This document shows, piece by piece, positions 41,717 to 51,862 of a stretch of 64,000 bases of DNA. A model generated the notes under the pieces. That model worked only from the letters and a program-made list of their open reading frames with translations. It was not told the origin of the DNA and searched no databases. Source of the DNA: Tridacna crocea. Its lineage: Eukaryota > Mollusca > Bivalvia > Cardiida > Cardiidae. Position 1 is the stretch's first letter; every line of letters starts with the position of its first letter. Both the position numbers and the translations under genes were made by a program. The stretch is from positions 15,261,290-15,325,289 of the forward strand of contig OX031061.1 in the NCBI GenBank assembly GCA_943736015.1, given 5' to 3'.

Positions 41717-43224
41717 TGCACTGCCGCACTTTTCTGTGATCCTCGCTGCTTATTTTTAGGGGAAAATTGGACGGATTGTCTTCTCTGGCGTTGTATACAC
41801 TTCCGGGTCCAAATGATGCGCAACAAAGTAGGTGAGATTCGATGGGCAGTTACGAGTTTAGTCCCTTTATAAACACAGGGGTCAAGCTTTGGTCTCCCTG
41901 AATTAAAACCCGGTAGTGGCTTTAATGTATAACCCAGTTTTCGAATGCATAATGCCGAATAAACATCTTCCAAATGAAAGAAAGGAACACTTGGTGAAAT
42001 TTCGTACAACTTTTGTACAACTGCCATGCTAGTTACATAGCCTGTTCCAGAACAAAAACCAGGATATTGACTGTTCGGGTAACTAGTATACGAGGCATAC
42101 CATTTTGAGTGTTTATTTCTGATTGGTCTTGCCTTTAAATTACATACGCCCCCAATGGCAGTCTGCAAGGCGTTACTATGTAACTGTAGAACATTCATTA
42201 AGTTATTAATATTTACAAACATATCGTCATCTGTTTTCATGAGAAATCGAGCTTGTTTACACTTAGTCGCTGCCCATTTATATCCCATCACAGTTTTGTA
42301 AGTCAGATTCATATAGGTATCAACAAAATCTTCCTTGATGATGTCATGATATATGCTGTTCTCTTCAATAATCTTCTCTTTTTGCACGAGATCTTTAACT
42401 TCGCCAAGTAAAAAAACATATCGCACCTTTCCAGTATTGTTTCTATATGGTGATAGCCACGTCTCACGTATAGCATTTCGAGCTTTCACATTTTGATGGA
42501 CGGTGAGAATAACTATAAGGACGTCTATTGTTGGCGATGATGACGTCAGTTTGCATACATCCGGGTTATCAATGACGTAATTAAAGTTATGTTGAAAACA
42601 CGTGTCACAGGAATCTTTTCTGCTGTTACCATCCAACACAAAACTATCATTTCCTGCAACAGTTTTATTCTCGTTGATAGCAACCCGAGTCAGTTCAATG
42701 TTCCTTATACCATCAAATTTAAATGTAGGATTTTTATTGAAAGATATCACATGTTCCACGGTTTGTGATTGTACAGTCTGCGGTTTTGGTGAAATTTCTT
42801 TATCTTGCACAGGGTGACGCTGGAAATACCATGGACGACTTCGTGTTACATTTTTGTCAGAATTTTGGATTGGGTTAACTTTCTTTGGCGTTTCTCCGTT
42901 CAGAATTGATCGACCCACAATTTTATTTGGTTCCATCTGTAAGGTGTATCCTTTTTCACGTAGATTCCTACTTCGAATGGTAAACGTGCCATTAATGGAG
43001 TCGGCTGTGTGCATCTCAACTAAATTGTTTAAGGCATCTATTACATTGGATTTCATTTTCATGGACACATCGACTGCCAGACTCAATTTCGAAGTCGATG
43101 CTAAGAAATTGATGACAACCAGTAGCAGCAGTAGGAGAAATAACGACAGGATATGGCGGAACGAAAATTGACACGCGGAGTCGTACCAATTTTTGCCACT
43201 GCCTTTTTCTGGATTTATTTTCAT
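41713..43224 (-). CDS. Beta-1,3-galactosyl/GlcNAc-transferase-like protein (GT31), 503 aa
   Basis: Type II Golgi membrane enzyme expected to transfer Gal or GlcNAc in beta-1,3 linkage from a UDP-sugar to glycans; which sugar cannot be told. A short cytoplasmic tail precedes a signal anchor at about 24-42 (HILSLFLLLLLLVVINFLA). A long low-complexity stem follows to about 205. The catalytic domain (about 210-465) shows the GT31 motifs: NARNAIRETW-type AIRETW (251-256), EDFVDTYMNLTYKT (298-311), the metal-binding DDD (332-334), YPGFCSGTGYV (387-397) and EDVY (419-422). Several N-x-S/T sites are present, including NGT78, NVT125, NNT262 and NLT306. Start: TAA lies six bases upstream in frame and ACAATGA is a fair start context. 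The CDS has no intron, as in many family members. At 503 aa it is longer than the usual 310-420 because of the stem. Confidence 0.95.
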   Translation of the reverse strand: MKINPEKGSGKNWYDSACQFSFRHILSLFLLLLLLVVINFLASTSKLSLAVDVSMKMKSNVIDALNNLVEMHTADSINGTFTIRSRNLREKGYTLQMEPNKIVGRSILNGETPKKVNPIQNSDKNVTRSRPWYFQRHPVQDKEISPKPQTVQSQTVEHVISFNKNPTFKFDGIRNIELTRVAINENKTVAGNDSFVLDGNSRKDSCDTCFQHNFNYVIDNPDVCKLTSSSPTIDVLIVILTVHQNVKARNAIRETWLSPYRNNTGKVRYVFLLGEVKDLVQKEKIIEENSIYHDIIKEDFVDTYMNLTYKTVMGYKWAATKCKQARFLMKTDDDMFVNINNLMNVLQLHSNALQTAIGGVCNLKARPIRNKHSKWYASYTSYPNSQYPGFCSGTGYVTSMAVVQKLYEISPSVPFFHLEDVYSALCIRKLGYTLKPLPGFNSGRPKLDPCVYKGTKLVTAHRISPTLLRIIWTRKCIQRQRRQSVQFSPKNKQRGSQKSAAVH

Positions 43225-43354
43225 TGTTTAATGTGTTTTAAACTGGAGCAACGTAAAATATGTAGATCCTCTAGGTCTTTTTTGTCGTCATGTTGATCTT
43301 GGAGTTTTCATTATGGTTTCAGGTGGATCTGAAAAGCAAGAAAAGGAAAAAAAT
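43225..43354 (-). other. 5'UTR end and splice acceptor of the GT31 gene
   Basis: Read on the minus strand, CCTTTTCTTGCTTTTCAG ends at 43329, giving an exon from 43328 down to the ATG at 43224. The upstream exon is not identified. Confidence 0.6.
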
Positions 43355-43466
43355 ATAGATCTAGTTAAAAGTTTAAAATATGTTAAGAGGTCTGGATTCA
43401 AATTTCTAAATGCAATACCTTCCGACCCTTTAAATGGATTTTTTTTTCATCCATTGAAAGACAACT

Positions 43467-43660
43467 GGGCCCGTATTCACTAATCATTTCATTTTTGAGA
43501 ACGTTCTTTGTCTTATTCTCCAGAATCTTTTACATTTGTAAGTAACACAAGTTGTGATTGGCTAAACCAAATACAACTTGTGTTACTTACAAATTTAGAA
43601 AACCTTGGAGAATAAGACTAAGAATATTCTCAAAAATGATTGGTGAATGCGGGCCCTGGG
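43467..43660. mobile_element. ~194-bp palindromic element
   Basis: GGGCCCGTATTCACTAATCA.. mirrored by ..TGATTGGTGAATGCGGGCCC. The arms are about 90 bp and match through GAACGTTCTT, TCTTATTCTCCA and TTTGTAAGTAACACAA, with a short loop. It lies in the presumed GT31 5'UTR intron. Confidence 0.8.
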
Positions 43661-43760
43661 CTCGTATTCACCAACCGTTCTTGAGAATATTCTTAGTCTT
43701 ATTCTGCAAGATTTTCTACATGTGTAAGTAACACAACTTCTAATTGGGTAAACCGAATGG
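43661..43760. mobile_element. Half copy of the same palindromic element
   Basis: GGGCTCGTATTCACCAACCG..GTAAGTAACACAACTTC, one arm only, directly adjacent. Confidence 0.75.
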
Positions 43761-44098
43761 TCGTAAAATTATTGGATTAGTTGGAAAATAGTTACAGTGT
43801 AACTACATAGCATAAAGAAACTAGACAAAATAAGGGGAGGATGATAAATATTTCTAAGACGAAGCAATTAATAGTTCAGTACATATCTCTTAAGATTAAT
43901 TGATTGCTTTTATTGTTTTATTGACTTTTGTATTGCATCAAATCTTATAGAATAGAAATCATAGTAATTTTTTTTCCTCCAAAATCATATCTTGGAATAC
44001 CGCTGTTCTTATGGTTTGTGGCATGTTCTTGCAAATGTGGAGTATTTTTGTATTTTCTTATCACTGGAGAATCTTATCTCATAGTAAACAGGAACTCT
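43761..44098. other. No gene seen
   Basis: AT-rich, unrecognised. Confidence 0.5.
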
Positions 44099-44327
44099 TT
44101 AACCCATTACCAAACGACAAAAAATTAGGTTTGTCAAAATTGAAAGGAATAGCAGACGACAAAATAAAAGCGACTGAAAATTTGAACTTTGTTCTGTGAC
44201 GGGTAGAAAACATTGTGGGAAAAGGAGAAAATGCTGGTTACCAGCATTTTCTCCTTTTCCCACCATGTTTTCTAAAGGCATCTCTCTCAGGGGCGTCAAA
44301 AGTAGGGCTTGTGTGGTAATGGATTAA
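44099..44327 (-). mobile_element. fam-A, complete
   Basis: 229 bp, TTAACCCATTACC to GGTAATGGATTAA. Stem at 44207-44273. Confidence 0.85.
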
Positions 44328-44419
44328 TGGGAGTACAATGATCCCGTTGGAGGCACCATGTTTTACCAGTTTCAACACTCATTACATAAGAAAACAAATA
44401 TTCTCAGTCTTACCTTTTT

Positions 44420-44652
44420 ATATAAAACTTTGGACTAGGCAGGGACTAGTCAAAATTTGAAGCATCATTAGAACTTAGACTATTCATTGACTGAGACTCA
44501 ACTAGAGGGATTTTTGTTTTGAAAGGTTAGAAAACAATGGGAGAAAAGAAGAAAATGCTGGATACCAGCATTTTCTTCTTTTCCCACACTGTTTTCGAAA
44601 CCAAGCTTCCTGCAGGGTTGATAAAACTCGAGATAGTGTGGTATAGATGGTA
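44420..44652 (-). mobile_element. fam-A, worn ends
   Basis: Stem at 44530-44597 (GAAGAAAATGCTGGATACC). The right end is AGTGTGGTATAGATGG. Confidence 0.65.
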
Positions 44653-44788
44653 AAGCACTTTTCACAGAATGCGAAACGACATTTTTTTTTCTTCCTATCC
44701 TTTTATCATAGCGATAATTTGTGTGACATCAAGCTCAATAAGGAAGTTAAAGCATATTTACAAGAGGTCGTACATTTTAGATAGCTAG

Positions 44789-44998
44789 TGTGAAAAGGGG
44801 GCTTAATGCATCTGCAAAAAGCTCTGGCCCAGGTCAGCCTGCGCAATCCGCGCAGGCTGACCTGGGCCAAAACTTTTTGCTATTCGTATATTTTTTGTAC
44901 TTCCAAGGACCAATTTACCTCCGGATTTAGTGGGTTGTTAGGTAAACTGGATTGTAACGATTCCTTGGTATGTGATATCTTGCCTGGTTGCTTGCTTG
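44789..44998 (+). mobile_element. fam-C, excellent palindrome
   Basis: AGTGTGAAAAGGGGGCTTAATGC; CAGGTCAGCCTGCGCA mirrored; CAAGGACCAATTTACCTCCGG follows. The right end is replaced by SINE sequence. Confidence 0.8.
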
Positions 44999-45040
44999 AT
45001 TGATTGATTGTATGGTGTTTCACGCCGTTTTTAATATCAT
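44993..45040 (-). mobile_element. SINE 3' tail, inverted
   Basis: On the minus strand: AAAAACGGCGTGAAACACC then ATACAATCAATCAATC. It is head-to-head with the following full SINE. Confidence 0.7.
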
Positions 45041-45357
45041 TAGCCACAGTAGCTCAGTCGGTAGCGTGCTGTACTTGAGAACACGGGGTCCAGGGTTCGA
45101 TCCCTGGATACGATCCCTAGCTCGGCCAATTACTTTCCGAGAATTGATGATAGTCACTGCGACAGGATTCATTCCTCTTCCACCGTTGACCATTGTATCG
45201 ACGATGATCATCTGGGGAAAGCAGCCAGTGGCTTGGAACGAAAATTGTGCGAAGTACTGGTAAAATAAAATTCAAGGAGTGCATGGATACGTGCACTGGC
45301 AGCCGCGATATACTGAAATAATGCTGAAAACGTCTTTAAACACCATACAATCAATCT
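45041..45357 (+). mobile_element. SINE-1, full length (type copy)
   Basis: A box CAGTAGCTCAGTCGGTAGCG, B box AGGGTTCGATCCCTGG. Body: AGCTCGGCCAATTACTTTCC, GATAGTCACTGCGACAGG, GGGGAAAGCAGCCAGTGGC, GCAGCCGCGATATACTGAA. 3' end: GCTGAAAACGTCTTTAAACACC then ATACAATCAATC. Polymerase III promoter boxes are evident. Confidence 0.92.
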
Positions 45358-45485
45358 GCATGTCAAGCGGATCAGTCTACCTCATGATTTGATCTGTACA
45401 CAAAAAGGATCCTAAGATCCATAAGAATCTAATGATTTGATTTGGAAATTGCATCACAGAGATGCATTAAACCGCGTTTTGCCGG
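45358..45485 (+). mobile_element. fam-C right part
   Basis: CAGTCTACCTCATGATTTGATC .. GAGATGCATTAAACCGCG; left part absent at the SINE junction. Confidence 0.6.
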
Positions 45486-45744
45486 AGCATGCCTTAAATA
45501 CTTAATGCTGAAAAACGTTCAAAGAAGAAGGAAAAAACCACTTTATGTACTTCACTGGCATAAGTAACCACTTGAACAAAAATTGAGTGTGAATGTTTGA
45601 ACATTGGTACTAATGTCCCATATTTTCTGATCTCATACGTAAACTCACCGAGTTTTTTTTCCTTTGGGCGAGAACGTAAATAAGGATTGCACTTTGAGAA
45701 GAGATTTTTAATGCGTCTTTATAAATTAATGAACCGTACTCTAG
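45486..45744. other. No gene seen
   Basis: Unrecognised. Confidence 0.5.
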
Positions 45745-45900
45745 CCATAGCTGAGGGGTAATTGAATCTGCGAAAAGTATCGACCCAGGTCAGCCTGCGC
45801 AGTCCGCGCAGGCTGACCTGGGTCGATACTTTTCGCTATTGGTCATTTTTTTTGTATGCACAAGGACCAGTCTACCGTATGATTAAGTTGGTTTTTTAAA
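45745..45900 (+). mobile_element. fam-C, near-perfect palindrome
   Basis: AAAAGTATCGACCCAGG..CAGCCTGCGCA mirrored without visible mismatch (45776-45836); then CAAGGACCAGTCTACCG. Confidence 0.85.
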
Positions 45901-46021
45901 AACTTGTATATTATGGATCCATATGGGATCAAAGGAATTTCTGCTCGGTTAAAATTGTGCACAAATATTGTATCTGTGTAAATCCGTATTTATCAACAAT
46001 TAAGAAATATTATTCCTTATT

Positions 46022-46412
46022 TCCTGCTTTCCGGTAGGATATCGAGAAATAGCAGTGAAAATATTTTTCGATCTTACAGTGGTACCACCAGTGAAAATAC
46101 CGATTTTCACGTTCTTGTTGCCTAGGTAAATTGCGCGTGCCTAACAACCAGATGGGAAATATGACGTCATATACCTTACATTTCTCGCGCTTGACGTAAC
46201 GTTGCTATGCGGGAGGGGCACGCCACGGGGAACAAGGGAAAAGAATTGTAATGAATTTTGATAAAGCTCCTCCCTGAAAGGGTAAAGAGCATGAAATAAA
46301 TAGAAGCATGCTGAACACCATGAAAATGCTGCGCCACTCGTGAAAATATTACCGATGGTGTCCACTCGATGAAATAAATTTCGATCTTTCACCGAAAAAT
46401 ACAAATATCCTC
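46022..46412 (-). mobile_element. fam-F, palindrome partly deleted
   Basis: Same order as 40750-41203, but one palindrome arm is shortened (GCTGAACACCATGAAAATGCTGCGCC). Confidence 0.75.
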
Positions 46413-46575
46413 TATATCCTGCACTAGAAGTGTCACGGGTCTAAGTTTAAGAAAACTAGTTATACAAGTATATTGGTCTGTATTGTGCCATGACCCAATA
46501 GCGCAGCCGGTGAAATACAGGACTCGGGAACAGAGGGTAACTGGTTCAATCCCAACAGAGGAATGATGATAGTAT

Positions 46576-47350
46576 TTAATCCTTTACCACACAATCCTGA
46601 CTTTTAAAGGTGGGTATTTAGAATTTTTACATCTCACCGAATTAAAGAATATATATATATATGACTGAAATTCATATGCAAAAATAATACAAATCATCAA
46701 TAATTATGATTCATAAAATTTACAAAAAAAAATGATAGTGTTCCTCTAAAAGGCTACGTAGCCTCTTAAGGTATTTTTAGATTTCGCGCCAAAAATCAAT
46801 TAAGCATTCTGGGAATGTCAAGTGACTGGCACGTGACTCATAACGCTTAAATTCCATTACATAACAAACATGTAATAATTCTTTTCCATAATGTCTTCTT
46901 CGGACGCTATGTTTGAAACTTTGTCTGTGTATTCCTGTACGTAAATGAGCGAATTGATCATCTAAAAATAGAGTGTGTCTCCCGTTGGTGTTAACCTGAG
47001 CCGTAGTAAATCCCTAATTTCTCGTATTATCCGGCGGTTTCGACCATTGGGGTTTTAAGAATGAAAAGTAAAAGGCTTTGGGAGTATAAGGATGATTTTT
47101 TTGGCATTTTTGTAAAATTTTCGTCCCAAAATCTGAAGGGCCACCATTAACACCCCTGCGGTAGAAACCGCCTTTTGAAATCATTGTGGGAAAAGAAGAA
47201 AATGCTGGTGACCAGCATTTTCTCCTTTTCCCACAATGTTTTCACCCCTTCCTGAAATAAATTTCAATATTTCAGTCACATTCATTTTATTGTCTGCAAA
47301 TGCTTTCAATTTGGACCAGTCTAAAACTTGGTTGTTTGGTAAAGAGTTAA
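46576..47350 (+). mobile_element. fam-A inserted in SINE-1, itself split by fam-G
   Basis: The left part TTAATCCTTTACCACACAATCCTGACTTTTAA is interrupted. The right part resumes TTAACACCCCTGCGG, with a good stem at 47180-47246 and end GGTAAAGAGTTAA. Confidence 0.88.
46608..47146 (+). mobile_element. fam-G inserted in fam-A, TTAA duplicated
   Basis: 539 bp, AGGTGGGTATTTAG to AAGGGCCACCA, with TTAA immediately on both sides (46604 and 47147). Removing it with one TTAA restores the fam-A order ACTTTTAACACCCC. E-box CACGTG kept. Confidence 0.9.
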
Positions 47351-47495
47351 GACTGGATTCATTCCTCCCTCATCGCCGATCATGAACGATCATAATGAAG
47401 GAGAGCAGCCAGAAAATCAAGGAAACCATGGATAGGTGCACATGACGCCGCGGTATTGCTGAAATATTGTTGAAAACAGCGTTTAACATCACACA

Positions 47496-47692
47496 ATCAT
47501 CTCATTGAAAAGGACATGGGGCTTTAAACAAAATTAGTTATTCACTGTTTGTGGTTCGATTACACACGAATGTTTCTGAGAAGAGATGGGTCTTAATTTG
47601 ACTTTTCAGCAGTTCTTGATTTTAATGAGAAATTTAAAACCAGTCTATTATTCCTCAGATCAATGATGCGCATTTTCTGCCTTAACAAAGGA
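47496..47692. other. No gene seen
   Basis: Unrecognised. Confidence 0.5.
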
Positions 47693-47918
47693 CTAACTCT
47701 TTACAAAACGACAAAATTTATGACCAGTTCAAACTGATAGCATTTGCAGACGATAAAAATAATTGTGACTGAAAAATCAAATTCTATATTAGGATAGAAA
47801 ATATTGTGGGAAAAGGAGAAAATGCTGGTCACCAGCATTTTCTTCTTTTACCACAATATTTTCAAAAGTTTTTCACCCTGGGTTAATTAACATTCGAGAT
47901 TGTGAGGTAAAGGGTTAA
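47693..47918 (-). mobile_element. fam-A, near complete
   Basis: CTAACTCTTTACAAAACG to GGTAAAGGGTTAA. Stem at 47797-47864. Confidence 0.8.
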
Positions 47919-48049
47919 CGATGGATAGTCTAGACTATCTGTTAGAAAAGTTTCCAGATGGTCGTGATCTGTGCACTATTAGGGTAATACGTGGTAAACA
48001 AGAGAGTCAGTATAGCCGTGTATCGCTCTATTGTCTTATGAACAAATTT

Positions 48050-48244
48050 GCTTGGTTGGTTGTATTGGGGTTTAACGCCACTTTAAAATCTAAAGGCATA
48101 TCATGGCGGTCTGTGACGCACATGTGTTTCCTGACTTTCTCACACCGGTACTAACACAGCATTCTTTCCAAAGCCACCGACTGCTTTTCTCACATGCTTC
48201 AGCAGCACGATCACAAAAACTCACATTGACCACTTCGTGCTCAG
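48050..48244 (-). mobile_element. SINE-2, tRNA head missing
   Basis: On the plus strand: GGTTGTATTGGGGTTTAACGCC, GTGACGCACATGTGTTTCCTG, TCTTTCCAAAGCCACCGACTG. Reverse of the 50897 copy's body. Confidence 0.8.
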
Positions 48245-50697
48245 GTGACTTGAAAAAAGACTGGTCGAAATTAAAAGGATTTGCAGACGACAAATTAAAT
48301 GTAACTCAAATAATGATTTTTGTTTTGGATGGGGAAGAAAACATTGTTGGAAAATGAGAGATATATACAAAAAAATCATTCTGACCTAGCTTCACAAGAT
48401 TGTGACCTGAAGACTGCAAACAAGTTTTTAAAATATCTGACCCTGTGACTTATTATTTTATCTGTTCTGACCCAAATGAAAACTTGCCTGAGATATCGTC
48501 AAGACAACCTTTCTGATCAAGTTTCATGAGTATTAGGCTGAAAATGCGGCTTCAAGATGTTTTTTCCCAGTGACCTCCTATTTGACCCGACATGATTTTG
48601 CTAAAAAACATCCCCAAATCATCGTCATTTCACTCCAAACAACTTCCGTAACACTAAAATTGCATACAAAACACGATATACTTTTTCAGCTAACCTGAGC
48701 ACGAAGTGCACTAAGTGAGCATTTGTGATCGCCCAATGTCCGTCGTCAGGACTACATTTATGACTTAAATATTTATCTAAATGTTTGTCTTGCTGAAATA
48801 TCGAATTTTTGGAAATGGGTCACTTGTGGTAAAATTACAGATATACCTTTTGACTAGGTTTTAAACTAGGTCACTAGGTCAAATTACAGAAATACCTTTA
48901 GAGCACTCTTGAGGCCACATTAATTGCTCAAATGACCTTAAATGTGGTAAGGGTGTTTGTCTTGCTGAAGTATCGAATTAGTTTGAAATGAATTCACGTG
49001 GGGTCTTAAACTAGGTTACTGAGTCAAACACCCTATGGGCACTCAAGAGGCCACATTTATTGCTCAGTTTGGTTCAGAATGTTTGTCTTGACAATTTTTG
49101 ATGAGTTGATGAGTTCTGAATTGGGTCACCTATGATGACAAAGTAGGTCGCTAAGTCAACTTAAGGAATTCTTTGTGGGACGCTCTAGAGGTCATATTTT
49201 AGTAGCTCAATTGACTAGATAACTGGTCATAAATTGAATTATCCATATGTAGTGAAATTTCGCCTATTGAGCAGGTGAGCGATCCTGGACTTTTATGGCC
49301 ATCCCTTTGATAATTCAAAACAAAATGTTGTCAACTGTCTGATAAAAGTAGTTTTAGAAAGGCCCGATGTTAAAAGCTGTGTGCTACAAAATTTCCACCA
49401 TCACCTTCTATCCGTACTTAAAGTACTTTGATTTCGTAATTAGTGGAGATTTCTATTATATTGTAGATTCAGTAATACTTTCTGGTATGCTTTAACTCCA
49501 GGTTTATTATTTCAAATCAGCAAACTATTCATCAAATGAATTAAGATGTTTCCTTTTGCTATATATAGATATCAATAAGACAAACATTCTGACCAACTTT
49601 CATGAGTATTGGGCTGAAAATAAGGCCTCTACAGCGTACAAGACGTTTTTCTAAGATTTGACCAAGTGGCCTAGTTTTGAACCCGACACTTACCCATTAA
49701 CAAACTCTTTTGAGACATCACCAAAACAAACATTATGACCAAGTTTGAAGAATATCAGGCAGAAAATGCGGCCTCTATAGTGTAGACAAGGTTTTTCTAA
49801 TATTTGACCCAGTGACCTAGTTTTTGACTCCACATGACCCATTTTCAAACTCACTCAAGGTATCACCAAGATAAATACTATGAACAAGTTTCAGGAGTAT
49901 CAGACTGAAAATGTGTCCTCCAGAGCATACACAAGGTTTTTATAACATTTGACTTATTGACCTAGTTTTTGTCCCAACATGACCCATTTTAAAACTCATC
50001 CAAAATATTATCAAGGCAAATATTTTGACCATTTGAAAGAGTTTTGGACTGAAAATGTGGCCTCTACAGCATACAAAAGATTTTTCCAACATTGGACCTG
50101 GTGACCTAGTTTTAGACCCGACAAGATATCATTAAGACAAACATTCTGACCAACTTTCAAGAGTTTGAACTAAAAATGTGGCCTCTAGAGCGTACACAAG
50201 GTTTTTTCCTAAGATTTGAACTAGTGACCTAGTTTTTGACCCAACATGACCCATTTTCGAACTCGTCCGAGATATCATCGAGACAAATATTCTAACCAAG
50301 GTTCATGAGTATCGGACTGAAAATGTGGCCACTAGAGCGTACACAAGGTTTTTCTAAGATTTGACTTGTGACCTAGTTTTGACCTGACATGACCCAATTT
50401 CGAACTTGTCCGAGATATCATCGAGGCAAACATTCTGATTAAGTTTCACGAGTATCGGACGAAAAATTGGCCTCCAGAGTTTACACAGGTAAAAAATTCA
50501 CAACGGACGACGCACGAAACACGACGGACGCCGGACACAGCACTATCACAATAGCTCACTTTTAGGACTTTGAGCTCAGGTGAGCTAAAAAGAGAAAATG
50601 CTGGTTACCAGCTTTTTTTCCGTTTTCCCACAATGTTTTCAAAAGACTTCTTTTTCAGAAATGTTAAAACTCGGGATTGTGTTATAAAGGGCTAAGC
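48245..50697 (-). mobile_element. fam-A split by a 2.2-kb array
   Basis: Left part 48245-48360 (GACTGGTCGAAATTAAAAGG..GAAAACATTGTTGGAAAA). Right part from about 50588 (AGAGAAAATGCTGGTTACC..) to GTTATAAAGGGCTAAG. Confidence 0.75.
48361..50587. repeat. Tandem/inverted array of a mollusc-type ~145-bp repeat
   Basis: Forward units (GACCTAGTTTTTGACCC, GACATGACCCATTTTCGAAC, GAGATATCATCGAGACAAAC, ATTCTGACCAAG, GTGGCCTCTAGAGCGTACAC) fill about 49550-50510 and part of 48380-48600. Inverse units (AACTAGGTCACTAGGTCAAA, GAATGTTTGTCTTG) fill about 48750-49200. Terminal blocks: GCACACTTAGTGC-like 48690-48750, GCAGGTGAGCGATCCTGG near 49270, and GACGGACGCCGGACAC..AGCTCACTTTTAGG..GAGCTCAGGTGAGCTAAA at 50515-50587. 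Confidence 0.8.
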
Positions 50698-50769
50698 CTA
50701 CGAAAAAAACGCTGACACTACAGTACATCTGTAAAATACGAAATATGTGTATCACGCTAGATGTCCTGA

Positions 50770-50880
50770 TCTGGGAAAAGGGGGCTTAATGCAACTTCAA
50801 GACGCATTCTACCCACGGAGTCATCATATAACTACCACGGAGTCATCACGTAACTACTACGGAGTCATCACATGTATCTA
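50770..50880. repeat. fam-C end and a 24-bp tandem repeat
   Basis: GGGAAAAGGGGGCTTAATGC (fam-C left end), then three units of CACGGAGTCATCACRTAACTAC. Confidence 0.7.
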
Positions 50881-50896
50881 CAATAGTGCAATCTTG

Positions 50897-51162
50897 GCCC
50901 GCCCGGGTGGCTCAGAGGTGAGCGTGTCGGATTCATGACCTGGTGGTTGTGCGTTCGATACCCGGTTGAGGCGAACTTTCTTTCCGGCGTATTTTCGCCT
51001 CTCACGTCCGCTGAAGCAAGTGAGAAAAGTAGTCAATGGCTTTGGAAAGAAAGTTGTGTTAGTACTGGTGTGAGAAAGCCAGGAAACACATGTGCGTCAC
51101 CGACCGCCATAATATTACCTTAACTGTGAAAGTGGCGTTAAACCCCAATACAACCAACCAAG
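50897..51162 (+). mobile_element. SINE-2, full length (type copy)
   Basis: Head GCCCGGGTGGCTCAGAGG.. (A box), GTGCGTTCGATACCC (B box). Body: GGCGAACTTTCTTTCC, GGCTTTGGAAAGAAAG, AACACATGTGCGTCACCG. 3' end: GTGGCGTTAAACCCC then AATACAACCAACC. Confidence 0.9.
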
Positions 51163-51169
51163 TGCAATT

Positions 51170-51862
51170 TGTCTTGCTAACCAAATGAATACTGAGGTAA
51201 AATGGGCCCTAGTTATACAGAAAATACAAAAAAAAGGCAAAAAGTTTCGACCTATACGAGCCTGCCCGGACTGCGCAGGCTGGCATGGGTCGATACTTTT
51301 TGCAGTTGCTTTAAAGGTGGGTATTTAAAATTTTCACATATCACCAAATTAAAAAATATTTATATGAAAAAACAATACAAATCATCAGTAATTTAGATTC
51401 ATAAAATTACGAAAAAAAAAATTGATGGTATACCCTTTAAAGGCTACGTAGCCTTTTAAGCTATTTTTAGATTTCCCGCCAAAATTATAAAAAAAAAAAT
51501 TATGGGAATGTTAAATAACTTGCACGTGACTAATGACTATTAAATTCCACAACATAACAAACATGTAATTATTTTTTGTAATGTCTAGAATTCGGATGCT
51601 ATGTTTAAAGCTTCGTCTGTATATTCCCGGTATGTAAATGAGCGAGTTGCTCATGTAAAAATAGACCATGTTTCTCTTCATTGTCGACCAGGGCTGTAGT
51701 AAATCTCTAATTTATCTAGTTGTCGGATGGTTTTCGACTACTAGGATTTAATGAATGAAAATTATAAGGCTATGGGAGTATATGGATGAATTTTTTGTAT
51801 TTTTGTAAAATGTTCGTTCCAAGATCTAAAGGGCCACCTTTAAAAATCCTTTTTTCACACAG
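51170..51862 (-). mobile_element. fam-C split by fam-G
   Basis: Palindrome at 51243-51300; GCAGTTGCTTTAA is then interrupted and resumes TTTAAAAATCCTTTTTTCAC, matching GCATTAAGCC.CCTTTTCAC at the end of other fam-C copies. Confidence 0.75.
51315..51839 (+). mobile_element. fam-G inserted in fam-C
   Basis: 525 bp, AGGTGGGTATTTAAAA to AAGGGCCACCT, TTAA at 51311 and 51840. Confidence 0.88.

Larger units (their letters stand above)
46487..47495 (+). mobile_element. SINE-1 split by nested TTAA elements
   Basis: Head ATAGCGCAGCCGGTGAAATAC / CTGGTTCAATCCC and body to GATGATAGTA lie left of the insert. GACTGGATTCATTCCTCCC.. to TTGAAAACAGCGTTTAAC lies right of it. The insert is fam-A 46576-47350. 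Confidence 0.8.

Noticed and set aside
50897..50970. Functional tRNA gene at the SINE-2 head
   Set aside because: The same body follows the head at 59133 and, truncated, at 48050, so it is a SINE.
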